Shown in pieces: positions 27,626 to 35,907 of a stretch of 64,000 bases of DNA (its first letter is position 1; each line of letters starts with the position of its first letter). Under the pieces are notes generated by a model. That model was not told the origin of the DNA. It worked only from the letters and a program-made list of their open reading frames with translations, and made no database searches. Source of the DNA: JAJTGZ01 sp964403525 (GTDB taxonomy: Bacteria; Planctomycetota; Phycisphaerae; Phycisphaerales; UBA1924); the NCBI GenBank assembly GCA_964403525.1, contig CAYOGE010000005.1, positions 100,712 to 164,711 of the forward strand. The letters run 5' to 3'. The position numbers were made by a program, and so were the translations under genes.

Positions 27626-28347
27626 GTGCGCCTCCAGGTCAGCAGCATCCGCAGCGGCCACGACGGCCTGACTCGCACGCCGCTCATCCCTGCCGCCGCC
27701 GCCATCTCGCGCACTTCGTCAATCGTGAACGCCCCTTGAACCGAGCGCACAGCATCGACACGCACGACCGGCGAGCGCGTCAGCAACAGGCCGGCAACCC
27801 CCGCCGCAACCACGCCCCGCCGGCACCTGCGGAGGTCACTGATGACAACACCCACCCCGGCAACACGGGCCGCCTCACCCAGCAGCCCAACCACGTCACG
27901 CTCTTCAAGGTGGTGCAGAAACAGCGAGCACATCACTACATCCACAGCGCGATCACCAAGCGGAATCCCGCCTCGCACCAGGTCGCACCGGTGGCACACC
28001 ACACCGAGCCCCGCCGCCGTCCCGCGCTCGGCGGTCGCCGCCAGCGCCTCGCCGCTGATGTCGCACGCCCGCGGAGCAAGCGTCACGCCCGCACGCCCGG
28101 CCCGCCGCACAACGTCAACAAGCACATCTCCCGACCCGACCGCAACATCAAGCAGTGAGGCGCTCGTGCGATCGCCCAGCAGTTCGCGCACGCCCCCCCA
28201 CACCGTTGCCCCCGCACGGCTCAGCGCGTTGATGCGCGCCAGCCCGGCCAGCGCCCGCCGATGCTCACCGGCGTCCAGGGCCGGGTCATCCATCAACTCA
28301 GCCTGCAGCCTTCGGGCGAGCATCGTGGCATCCAGTTTCGTTGGCAT
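27622..28347 (-). CDS. Class I SAM-dependent methyltransferase of the polyketide operon
   Basis: The start at 28347 (MPTKLDATMLARRLQAELMD) gives 241 residues. SAM motif I is LLDVAVGSGDVLVDV, followed by the acidic strand LAPRACDISGEALAA and DVVMCSLFLHHLEERDVVGLLGEAARV, the post-motif region of small-molecule methyltransferases. The DDPALDAGEHRRALAGLARINALSRA opening matches methyltransferases found next to type III polyketide synthases. It is the first gene of the three-gene operon; its stop overlaps the oxidoreductase start. It probably O- or C-methylates the polyketide product. The preceding start at 28416 is less likely. Confidence 0.87.
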   Translation of the reverse strand: MPTKLDATMLARRLQAELMDDPALDAGEHRRALAGLARINALSRAGATVWGGVRELLGDRTSASLLDVAVGSGDVLVDVVRRAGRAGVTLAPRACDISGEALAATAERGTAAGLGVVCHRCDLVRGGIPLGDRAVDVVMCSLFLHHLEERDVVGLLGEAARVAGVGVVISDLRRCRRGVVAAGVAGLLLTRSPVVRVDAVRSVQGAFTIDEVREMAAAAGMSGVRVRPSWPLRMLLTWRRT

Positions 28348-28448
28348 TCCAGAAGCAGCGCTGCCGCGCGGCAGACCAAACGGTAGCGCACCAGGCGTGC
28401 CAGTCCGCGCGCACAATCGCTGTTAGACTCTGTCCCCGGAGGCCCACG

Positions 28449-28814
28449 ATGATCCAAGGACTGCGAACCGCCTGCTACCCCGCCCCTGACCTCGCTCAAG
28501 GAAAGGCCTGGTACACAAAGGTCCTCGGCGTCGAGCCCTACTTCGACCAGCCCTTCTACGTCGGCTTCTCCGTCGGCGGTTTCGAAGTCGGGCTCATCCC
28601 CGACGGCCAACCCGGCTCCACCGGCGTCCAGGTCCTCTGGGGCGTCCCCGACGTTGAGGCCGAGCTCAAGCGACTGACAGACCTCGGCGCGCCGGTTCAC
28701 GAGCCCGTGACCGATGTCGGCGGCGGCATCAAAGTCGCCTCGATCAAGGACCCCTTCGGCAACGTCTTTGGGATCATCGAGAACCCCAACTTCAACCCCG
28801 CAGCGATGAAGTAG
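28449..28814 (+). CDS. VOC (glyoxalase/bleomycin resistance) family protein
   Basis: 121 residues from the ATG at 28449, with a strong GGAGG six bases upstream. The single beta-alpha-beta-beta-beta module pair is clear: CYPAPDLAQGKAWYTKVLGVEPYFDQPFYVGFSVGGFEVGL, then VQVLWGVPDVEAELKRLTDLGA and IKVASIKDPFGNVFGIIENP. The family binds metals for isomerase, dioxygenase or drug-binding roles; the substrate cannot be told. It is divergent from the methyltransferase gene, with 101 bases between the starts. Confidence 0.88.
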   Translation: MIQGLRTACYPAPDLAQGKAWYTKVLGVEPYFDQPFYVGFSVGGFEVGLIPDGQPGSTGVQVLWGVPDVEAELKRLTDLGAPVHEPVTDVGGGIKVASIKDPFGNVFGIIENPNFNPAAMK

Positions 28815-28833
28815 CCACCGTCCCAACCGGGCT

Positions 28834-29973
28834 TCACACCACAAACGCCCGAGCCGCAAACCGGTCACGCTCCCCGGAGAAGTCCAGCGGAGCCGGCGGC
28901 AGCGCAACCCACTTCGGCCGCGCGCCGAACCCCTTGACGATCTCCTTCTCCAGCCGTCCTTCGCGGCACAACTCGCTCGTATTGGTCGATGCAAGCACCA
29001 CGCCGCCGCGGGCAACCACCCTCGCCGCCGCCGCGACAAGCCTCGCATACCCGCTGACCGCGCTCCAAGGGGCAACCCGGTCCTTCTTCGACCCCGCCGC
29101 GAAGCTCGGCGGGTCGAGCACCACCAGGTCGTACACCAGCCCCTTGCGCTCCGCGTACGACAGGAACTCAAAGGTGTCCATCTGCGCGAAGCGGTGCGCG
29201 TCGGGATCGATCCCGTTGTGCGCAAGGTTCCGCTTTCCCCACTCCAGATACCGCGCTGAAACGTCCACGCTCGTCGTCTCAGCACCCGCACGCGCCGCCG
29301 CCACCGAAAACCCGCACGTATAGGCAAACGTGTTCAGCACACGGGCGCCCTCGCCCCGGCCGACGCGCCCCGCACACCAATCCCGCACCCACCCTCGGTT
29401 CTCACGCTGGTCCAGAAAGACGCCCGTCGAGAGCCCGTCGTACAGCCGAACCTCCAGCCGCCAGTCCAGTTCCCGCACGAGCAGGCCATCGGCCAGCGGT
29501 TCACCGGCCGCCGGCGTCCGCTCCGTTACCACCTCAGGGAGCGCGCCGCCCAGCTTCGACCGATCCCTGGCAAACGGCTTCAGATACACCGCCCGCACGC
29601 CCAGCCCGCGCAGCACATCCAGAACGGTCGCGCTCTCGAGGCTCGCGTTGAACCCCCGCGGGACCCGGCCTTCATACGCGATCAGCACAGCCCCCTCGCC
29701 GTACACGTCGATGTACACCCCCTCCACACCGTCCACCTCGCCGGAAAACGCACGGAACGCCCGCGTCCGCCCCGAGTCGATCAGCCCCCGCCGACGCTCA
29801 AGCGCCGCAACGAGCAACCGGCGAAGCGTCGTGGGCGCCGGTCGCGCGGGCGCTGCGGAACTCGAAGGCCCCTGCTTGACCACCGGCCGTGAACGCAAAG
29901 ACCCCTCGCGCCCCGCGTGCGCCCGCCGTCCCCCCTTGCCCGACGGTGAAGATGGCCGCGCACGCTTGTCCAC
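28834..29973 (-). CDS. Class I rRNA methyltransferase, RlmI/RlmK-like (m5C type)
   Basis: 379 residues from a GTG at 29973 (the open frame reaches 30018; the exact start is uncertain). An Arg/Ser-rich N-terminal extension of about 55 residues precedes the conserved part RRLLVAALERRRGLIDSGRTRAFRAFSGE. The core has GVFLDQRENRGWV, SAM motif VLNTFAYTCGFSVAAARAGA, SVDVSARYLEWGKRNLAHNG, and the catalytic-loop motif VVLDPPSFA. This order is typical of RlmI-like 23S rRNA methyltransferases, although this protein lacks an obvious N-terminal PUA domain. The target base is unknown. Confidence 0.85.
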   Translation of the reverse strand: MDKRARPSSPSGKGGRRAHAGREGSLRSRPVVKQGPSSSAAPARPAPTTLRRLLVAALERRRGLIDSGRTRAFRAFSGEVDGVEGVYIDVYGEGAVLIAYEGRVPRGFNASLESATVLDVLRGLGVRAVYLKPFARDRSKLGGALPEVVTERTPAAGEPLADGLLVRELDWRLEVRLYDGLSTGVFLDQRENRGWVRDWCAGRVGRGEGARVLNTFAYTCGFSVAAARAGAETTSVDVSARYLEWGKRNLAHNGIDPDAHRFAQMDTFEFLSYAERKGLVYDLVVLDPPSFAAGSKKDRVAPWSAVSGYARLVAAAARVVARGGVVLASTNTSELCREGRLEKEIVKGFGARPKWVALPPAPLDFSGERDRFAARAFVV

Positions 29974-30022
29974 ACCGCCAGCGTATGTGCCCAGACCGCG
30001 CCGAGCCGCACGCAGCAACGAA

Positions 30023-30054
30023 GCGTCCCTCTTCCACCAAAGAAAGAGGGACGC
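30023..30054 (-). terminator. Hairpin after the large repeat protein gene
   Basis: Perfect 11-bp arms GCGTCCCTCTT (30023-30033) and AAGAGGGACGC (30044-30054), 31 bases beyond the stop of the minus-strand gene ending at 30085. The T content after the stem is modest (TTCGTT). Confidence 0.65.
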
Positions 30055-30084
30055 ACGCTCCTGAGCCCACTCTCCTGTGAACGC

Positions 30085-33000
30085 TCAGAAGCAACCGGCG
30101 AAGAACAGGTCGATGAACACGATGAAGTCGTTGTTGTCGAACGCGCCGTCGTTGCCCGGCACGCCGCCCACCGCACCAACGTCCGCCCGCGGGTCGTTGT
30201 TGAAGAACCGCTCGATGAACACAATGAAGTCGTTGTTGTCAAGCACGCCGTCGCCGTTGCCGTCGGCACCCTGCCCGGCGATGTCCGCCGGCCCGCACAG
30301 CACCGTCACACGCACGCGCCCGGCGTTGTCATACCGTGCCCCAAACCGCTTCGGAGCAGCCAGGCCCGACGAGATCACCGCGTCAAACTGCCCGTTGTGC
30401 GTGCCGCCGGTGATGACGTCAAACGTCGTCCCCGCCGCAAAGTCCTGCGCCGCCGCAACCTCGAGCCACCCGCCGAGGTTCACCGTGCCCGCGTTCACCA
30501 GCGAGTCGTAAGCCGCGCCCGACGCGACATCCACGTGTAGACGGCCGCTGCTTGTAAACGTCAGGGTCGAATCGTTGCGGATAAACGACGTAGCGCTCGC
30601 CGTAAACCCCGGCGAGACCACGCCCGACATCGTCACCGGCGCGGTGATACGCCCCTTACCCGCGAGCGTCTGCCCGGCGCCGAACACCCAGGTGTTCCCC
30701 GCCGCGTTCGCGCCAAGGTCCGCGGTGCCGGCCGTCGTTGCGCCATCCGAAGCGCTGACGTTCAGCACAACAGAGCCGCTGCCGTTGACCGCAACGCCAA
30801 CCCCGCCCGAGCGCAGCGCAGTGCCCGCATAGGCACCCGTCTCATTGACCGTCAGCACACCGTTGTTCACGATCGGGCCGCTCACATCCAGCGCGCGCCC
30901 ATGCTGAATGTTCACCGGTGCGTTGTTCGTCAGGTCGTGAATCACGCTGCTGGTGATCACCGGGAAGCTCCCCGTGCCCGCGGCGTTCAGCGTGCCGCCC
31001 GAGAGCGTCGAGCCGTTGAGGTACACCGTCGAGCCGTCCTCGGCCCGAACCTGCCCGCCCGAAGACTGCGTGATCGTCGCCCCCGCCAGATCAAGCGTCC
31101 CGCCGCCCGTAGCGCGGTAGACGTTGTTGTTCTGGTGCGAGTTCCCATCGATCCGCAACGGCCGTCCCGCGGTGTTGGCCGCCACCACGCCGTTGTTGGT
31201 CGTCGGGCAGTCGGCGATCCGTCCAAAGCCATCGACCGTCACCCCCGCGCCGAAGGTGAAGCCGCTCCCCGCCACGCCGCCGTTACGGGCAAGGTCCGCC
31301 GTCCCCGCCGTCGTGCCGCCGTCAGATGTGCTCGCGTTGAGGTGAACCGTGCCCGTCCCGCCGATCAGCGTCGGTGCGCTGTCCGCTCGCATCCGCGTCG
31401 CGGCGTACGTGCCGGACGTGTTCACCGTCAGCACCGCGTTGTTCGTAAGCGTCAGGCCAGTCGTCGCCAGCACGCCGCTGGGGTCAACCGTGAACTGCCG
31501 GGAAACCGAAACGCCGTTGAGCGCAACCGTCGTGCCGTTCGACGATGAAACGCCCGTCCCCCCCGCCGCGCTCCCGATCGTGCCGCCGTTCACGGTCGAG
31601 CTGCTGATCACCACGAACGATCCATCACCCGCCAGGGTCCGCGCCGTCGGCGACTGATCCACCGTCGTCCCGTTCAGCAGCATCGTCCCGCCGTTGCTCG
31701 ACGTGTACAGGCTGTTGTTCTGGTGCGTGCTCCCCTCCAGCCGCAAATACCTCCCCGCGACGTCGGCGATGAACAGCCCGTTGTTCGTCGTCGGCACGCC
31801 GTTGACAATTCCAAACCCCGCCAGCGTCACGTTCGGCGCAAACGTGAACGACCCGCCCGCCGGCCCGCCGTCCTCAAGCAGCGCGGCCGTGTTCGCCGTC
31901 GTTGCCCCGTCCGACGTGCTCGCGTTCAGCCGAATCGTCCCGCTCCCGCTGATCGTCACCGCCTCGCCCGTTCGAACGCTCGTCCCCGCGTACGTCCCCG
32001 AAGCGTTCAGAAGGTACGTCGCTCCAGAAGAGAGCGTGATCCCCGGCGCATCAACGTACACGATCGAGCTGTGCCGCTGGTCCACCTGGCCCGCAAGCGT
32101 CACCCCGTTCAGCGCCGCGTACCCGCCCGACTCAACCGCCACGTGCGCAGCGCCGTTGCTCACCAGCGACCCGCCCGTGACAGTCGCGTTGTTCAGCACC
32201 GCCGACGAGGGGCCGTCCCCCGCGCCCACAGCCGTGATCGATGCGCCCGGGCCCTGCGTCACCGCCGTGTCGCTCAAGTACAGCACGCCCCCGCCAGTCG
32301 CGGTATACAGGCTGTTGTTCTGGTGGCTCGCCCCCTGCACACGCAGCAGCCGCGCGTTCACATCGGCGTTGAACACCCCGTTGTTCACCGTCGCCACGCC
32401 GTTGACGATGCCAAAACCGGCCAGCGCCACGCTAGGCGCAAACACGAACGAATCCCCGGCGCTCCCCAGCAGCGCAGCGGTGTTCGCGGTCGTCGCCCCG
32501 TCCGATGTGCTCGCGTTCAATCGAAGCGTCCCGTTCCCGTTCACAGCGATGCCCGGCCCCGAGGCGCGCAGCGTCGTCCCGGCGTATGTGCCGCTCGAGT
32601 TCAGCAGCACCGTCGCGCCGCCGCTGAGCGTCCACGGCCCGTCCGCGAACGTCGTCGTGCCCGCCGAAATATCCACGCCGCCGCTGATCCCGACGCTCCC
32701 CAGCGTGTTGCTGCCCGACACCAGCTGCACCCGGCCAGTCGAGCTGCTGACGATCTGCCCACCGTGCACCGAGGCGTTCACCAGTTGCACAGCAGAATCC
32801 GCCCCCGGAGCGATCGACCCGCCCGCCCCCTGGTTGATCCCCGCGCCGGAAATCAAGAGCACGCCCGTGCCTGACGCCGTGTAGAGCGCGTTGTTCTGAT
32901 GGCTCTGCCCCTCGATCCGCAGCAGACGCCCGGCCACGTCGGCCGTATACGTCCCGTTGTTGGTCGAAGGAACGTTGCCGAGGATGCCAAACCCCGCCAG

Positions 33001-33501
33001 CTTCGTCCCCGCGCCCATCGTCAGCGTGCCGCCGCTCGCCAAGACCGCGGCCGTGTTTGAAGTCGTCGCCCCATCCGATGTGCTCGCGTTCAGGCGGAGC
33101 ACCCCCGTGCCCGTAAACGACACCGCGCTCGCGCCAAGGTGCAAGTTCGTCCCCGCGTACGCCGCCGTCTCGTTCACCACAAGCGTCCCGTTCAGTGAGT
33201 TCACCACTCCCGGGGCAGACCCCGCCAGCGACAGCGAGTTGCCCGGGCTGATCGCCAGGACCGCGCTCGGGTTGGTGATGTTCACCCCAAGCAGCGCGTT
33301 GCTCGTGGTCGTCACCGTGTACGCGCCCGAAAGCCCCAGCGTGCCCGTCGCGCCGCCACCAGTCGGCACAACCATCGGAGACCAGTTGCCCGCCGTAAAC
33401 CACGAGCCGCTCACCGGCGAAGCCCACGACTGCGCGTGCGCAACACTCGAGGCAGAACCAGCGGCGAGAAGCACGGCCACAAGCAATGAAGTACGAGGCA
33501 T
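30085..33501 (-). CDS. Large secreted repeat protein with C-terminal GC-type dockerin
   Basis: The ATG at 33501 has AAGGAGAT upstream and gives 1138 residues. The signal peptide is LLVAVLLAAGSASSVAHAQ. The body is built of about five or six tandem units of some 165 residues. Each contains LNASTSDGATTANTA, AGFGIVNGVxTTNNGxFxAD and SHQNNSLYTATGGG segments, which points to a long beta-solenoid like those of autotransporter-type passenger domains. The C-terminus holds DGNGDGVLDNNDFIVFIERFF and DGAFDNNDFIVFIDLFF and ends in AGCF, the Gly-Cys dockerin tail. It is probably a surface or extracellular structural protein. No enzyme motif was seen. Confidence 0.87.
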   Translation of the reverse strand: MPRTSLLVAVLLAAGSASSVAHAQSWASPVSGSWFTAGNWSPMVVPTGGGATGTLGLSGAYTVTTTSNALLGVNITNPSAVLAISPGNSLSLAGSAPGVVNSLNGTLVVNETAAYAGTNLHLGASAVSFTGTGVLRLNASTSDGATTSNTAAVLASGGTLTMGAGTKLAGFGILGNVPSTNNGTYTADVAGRLLRIEGQSHQNNALYTASGTGVLLISGAGINQGAGGSIAPGADSAVQLVNASVHGGQIVSSSTGRVQLVSGSNTLGSVGISGGVDISAGTTTFADGPWTLSGGATVLLNSSGTYAGTTLRASGPGIAVNGNGTLRLNASTSDGATTANTAALLGSAGDSFVFAPSVALAGFGIVNGVATVNNGVFNADVNARLLRVQGASHQNNSLYTATGGGVLYLSDTAVTQGPGASITAVGAGDGPSSAVLNNATVTGGSLVSNGAAHVAVESGGYAALNGVTLAGQVDQRHSSIVYVDAPGITLSSGATYLLNASGTYAGTSVRTGEAVTISGSGTIRLNASTSDGATTANTAALLEDGGPAGGSFTFAPNVTLAGFGIVNGVPTTNNGLFIADVAGRYLRLEGSTHQNNSLYTSSNGGTMLLNGTTVDQSPTARTLAGDGSFVVISSSTVNGGTIGSAAGGTGVSSSNGTTVALNGVSVSRQFTVDPSGVLATTGLTLTNNAVLTVNTSGTYAATRMRADSAPTLIGGTGTVHLNASTSDGGTTAGTADLARNGGVAGSGFTFGAGVTVDGFGRIADCPTTNNGVVAANTAGRPLRIDGNSHQNNNVYRATGGGTLDLAGATITQSSGGQVRAEDGSTVYLNGSTLSGGTLNAAGTGSFPVITSSVIHDLTNNAPVNIQHGRALDVSGPIVNNGVLTVNETGAYAGTALRSGGVGVAVNGSGSVVLNVSASDGATTAGTADLGANAAGNTWVFGAGQTLAGKGRITAPVTMSGVVSPGFTASATSFIRNDSTLTFTSSGRLHVDVASGAAYDSLVNAGTVNLGGWLEVAAAQDFAAGTTFDVITGGTHNGQFDAVISSGLAAPKRFGARYDNAGRVRVTVLCGPADIAGQGADGNGDGVLDNNDFIVFIERFFNNDPRADVGAVGGVPGNDGAFDNNDFIVFIDLFFAGCF

Positions 33502-33919
33502 CGGAGATCTCCTTGGAGTGGATAAGCAGGTCACTTGTCGTCCTCAATCACCCCACCAAAACAGACTACCCAGCTGCCGGCCAACTCCTGAAAAAATCCA
33601 TCGGTTTGTGCGAAATCTGCCCCGACCATGAGGCCCACCTCATGGAAAAATGGGCAATCCTGCACCGCCGTTTCCAGCAGGAAACCGCCAACCCGGGCGC
33701 CCAAGTGCCCGGCAGAATGCAACCCCTCGCCCCCGACAGTTCTTCTGAGCCGCCCCAACGCACCGCGGCCACCGTTTCCACGTGCGGATGTGCCCCTCGC
33801 GCACGCCCTTCTGTTGGCGCTGGCCCCATCCGGCAGACACCCGGCACACCCTGATCGCTCTCCTCGCCGTTCCAGAAAACCCGCCCCCAACAAGCGCCTC
33901 GACAGCCTCAGCCGCCCCG
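33502..33919. other. Gene-free interval between mqnC and the repeat protein
   Basis: 418 bases without a convincing gene. It holds an 8-bp palindrome CCATGAGG / CCTCATGG (33626-33645) and must contain the promoter of the gene starting at 33501. A plus-strand open frame across it overlaps that start and has no ribosome binding site. Confidence 0.5.
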
Positions 33920-35665
33920 CTACCGGCTCACCGTCACCTCGACCGCCGCCGCGACAAGCTTCTTCGCCTTCTCGTGGTGCAGCCGACGCGCCCTGTGCTG
34001 CGACCAGTCACTCACCCGCAGGTCCGGCGAGTCCGCCCCGTCGTGCACCTTCAGCACGTCGTACGTGTTGTTCCGCTGCGCCGGCACAAACCCCGCATCC
34101 CTGATCAGCCGGCACAGCACCGCCTGATCAAGGCAGTACGTCGTCCCCGCGCTGGAGACAACGTTCTCCTCCATCATCACGCTCCCCATGTCCGTCGCGC
34201 CGAAGCTCAGCCCCACCTGCCCGATGTGCGGCCCCATCGTCACCCACGAACTCCCGATCGAGTAGATGTTGTCCAGGAACAGCCGCGCTGCCGCCTGCGT
34301 CCGCAGATAGTCCGTGCTCCCGCTCATCCGCACCCGCTTGCCAAACAGGTGCGCAGTCGGGTACTTCGCTTTGTCCATCGCGTCAAACTTGAAGTAGTCC
34401 GCCGTCCGTTCACCGCGAGGTTCATCCGCGCCCGGCGCCCCCATGTTGAACGCCCGCGCCACCGCCTCACCCGGAAACTCCTGCTCAAGCTCCGCCGCGT
34501 CCGCGCCCCAGTCCGGCACCCGACCCAGCGGCGTGTTCTCCCGCTGAAAAGGCCACGAAATAAACGAGACGTAGTGCCCCATCCCCTTCTCCCGGCTCTG
34601 CGGCGAGAAGGTGGCCGAGTCCTCGAGGCCGGATGAGGGTGCCGGGTGCCGCAGACTCCCGCTCTGGGGAGTCTGCGTTCCGTCGTGACCACCTGCGTCC
34701 CTTCCCCGCTCCCGCAGCCCCGGGTGCCGCAGACTCCCGCTCTGGGGAGTCTGCGTTCCTCCGTGATCACCCGCGCTCTCTCCCCCCTCCCGCAGCGCCC
34801 GCTCCTGCCACTTCCGCACCAGCATCATGTGGTGCACCCGGTCCGCGTGCCCCTCGATGTGCCCGAACATCATCGTCGCGCTGGTGAACATCCCCAGCGA
34901 GTGCGCCACGTACATCACCGTCAGCCAGCTCTCCGCATCGCACTTGCCAAGCCCGATCTTCTGCCGCACCGGCGGCGCGAAGATCTCACCGCCCCCGCCC
35001 GGCAGCGAGTCAAGCCCCGCATCCCGCAGGCGCACCATCACCCAGCGCACCTTCTCTTCAAACGTCGACCCCGGCGGATCGAAGAAGTGAACAAACTCCA
35101 CCATCTCCGGCGGGCTGAACGCGTGCACATGAATCCGCGGAAACTTCTCCTTGATCGACCGTAGTAGCTTCAGGTACCACTCCAGCGGTAGCGCCGGGTT
35201 CATGCCACCCTGCATCAGGATCTGCGTCCCCCCGATCGCCGCGAGCTCCGCGATCTTCTCGTGGATCTGCTCGTAGCTGAGCGTGTACGCGTCCGCGTCA
35301 CCCTCGTTCCGCTTGAACGCGCAGAACGTGCACTTGGCGTTGCACACGTTGGTGTAGTTGATGTTCCGATCGATGATGTACGTCCGCACCCGGTCCCCGT
35401 GCATCCGCCGCGCCGTCGCGTCCGCCCACCGACCCATCGTGTGGGTGGGGGCCCCACGCAGCATCTCCAGGCACTGCTCCGGCGTCAGCCGAACCTCACC
35501 CGCGGCCACCGCCGCCAGCAACCCAGCATCAAGCCCGCTATGCCCCGGCCTCTCAACTGGCGTTCTCACAGGTTCAGCACTCCCAAACGGGCAAACCGCC
35601 CGGGCCCCTAGGGGTCTTTCAATGATAGTTGAAAGTTCGCGCCCCTTCCACACGCCACGTGCCAT
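33920..35665 (-). CDS. mqnC: Cyclic dehypoxanthinyl futalosine synthase MqnC with in-frame repeat insertion
   Basis: Radical SAM enzyme of the futalosine route to menaquinone. The cluster-binding motif is Cys108-x3-Cys112-x2-Cys115 in NVCNAKCTFCAFKR, preceded by DRNINYTN and followed by GGTQILMQGGMNP, HAFSPPE and LPGGGGEIF. The C-terminus has GSTDYLRTQAAARLF, GATDMGSVMMEENV and LIRDAGFVPAQRNN. At 581 residues it is about 200 longer than usual. Around 70 of these lie between VRKWQERALREG and GMGHYVSFISWPFQ (residues about 292-363) and derive from palindromic DNA repeats; about 45 more form an N-terminal extension, so an internal start is possible. No other mqn gene is in the window. Confidence 0.92.
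   Translation of the reverse strand: MARGVWKGRELSTIIERPLGARAVCPFGSAEPVRTPVERPGHSGLDAGLLAAVAAGEVRLTPEQCLEMLRGAPTHTMGRWADATARRMHGDRVRTYIIDRNINYTNVCNAKCTFCAFKRNEGDADAYTLSYEQIHEKIAELAAIGGTQILMQGGMNPALPLEWYLKLLRSIKEKFPRIHVHAFSPPEMVEFVHFFDPPGSTFEEKVRWVMVRLRDAGLDSLPGGGGEIFAPPVRQKIGLGKCDAESWLTVMYVAHSLGMFTSATMMFGHIEGHADRVHHMMLVRKWQERALREGGESAGDHGGTQTPQSGSLRHPGLRERGRDAGGHDGTQTPQSGSLRHPAPSSGLEDSATFSPQSREKGMGHYVSFISWPFQRENTPLGRVPDWGADAAELEQEFPGEAVARAFNMGAPGADEPRGERTADYFKFDAMDKAKYPTAHLFGKRVRMSGSTDYLRTQAAARLFLDNIYSIGSSWVTMGPHIGQVGLSFGATDMGSVMMEENVVSSAGTTYCLDQAVLCRLIRDAGFVPAQRNNTYDVLKVHDGADSPDLRVSDWSQHRARRLHHEKAKKLVAAAVEVTVSR
34575..34790. repeat. Palindromic repeat cluster inserted in frame in mqnC
   Basis: Composite block. 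Two copies of a 28-bp hairpin element lie at 34651-34678 and 34729-34756, with 11-bp arms CGCAGACTCCC / GGGAGTCTGCG around GCTCTG. They sit in a 40-base identical context and are spaced 78 bases apart, so they share a reading frame. A different hairpin, CCTTCTC / GAGAAGG (34585-34611), follows in the coding direction. The block encodes GTQTPQSGSLRHP twice. Confidence 0.9.
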
Positions 35666-35907
35666 CGATCAGTCGATCAGGTCGCTCAGCCCTTGAGACA
35701 GCGCCGTACACAGAGCACTCGCGTCCGAAACCCAGTCCCATAACGGGAAAACCGGTAGGTCTTTCACGCAGAAACCGCGATTCTCCAGGCGCGGTTCTGG
35801 CCTGAAAACCACTCTTCCACTAGAGTCTCTTCGCGTCGGTATTCGCTGCGGGATCGGCCAGTGTGTCGGTGGCCAGGACCGGGCGTTCTGTTGCGGAGGG
35901 ACCCATC

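Noticed and set aside
31694..32884. Long plus-strand open frames over the repeat protein
   Set aside because: They mirror the repeats of the minus-strand gene, which has a signal peptide, a ribosome binding site and a dockerin.
33486..33854. Possible plus-strand small gene with GLCEICPDHEAHLMEKW
   Set aside because: It overlaps the start of the minus-strand repeat protein, has no ribosome binding site and drifts into random sequence.
34643..34770. CRISPR-like direct repeats
   Set aside because: Only two copies, palindromic, inside a coding frame, with no array and no cas genes.
35666..35907. Possible riboswitch upstream of the PEP-CTERM-like gene (GGTAGGT segment)
   Set aside because: The surrounding bases do not form the cyclic-di-GMP or other aptamer core I know; only a single short motif matches.
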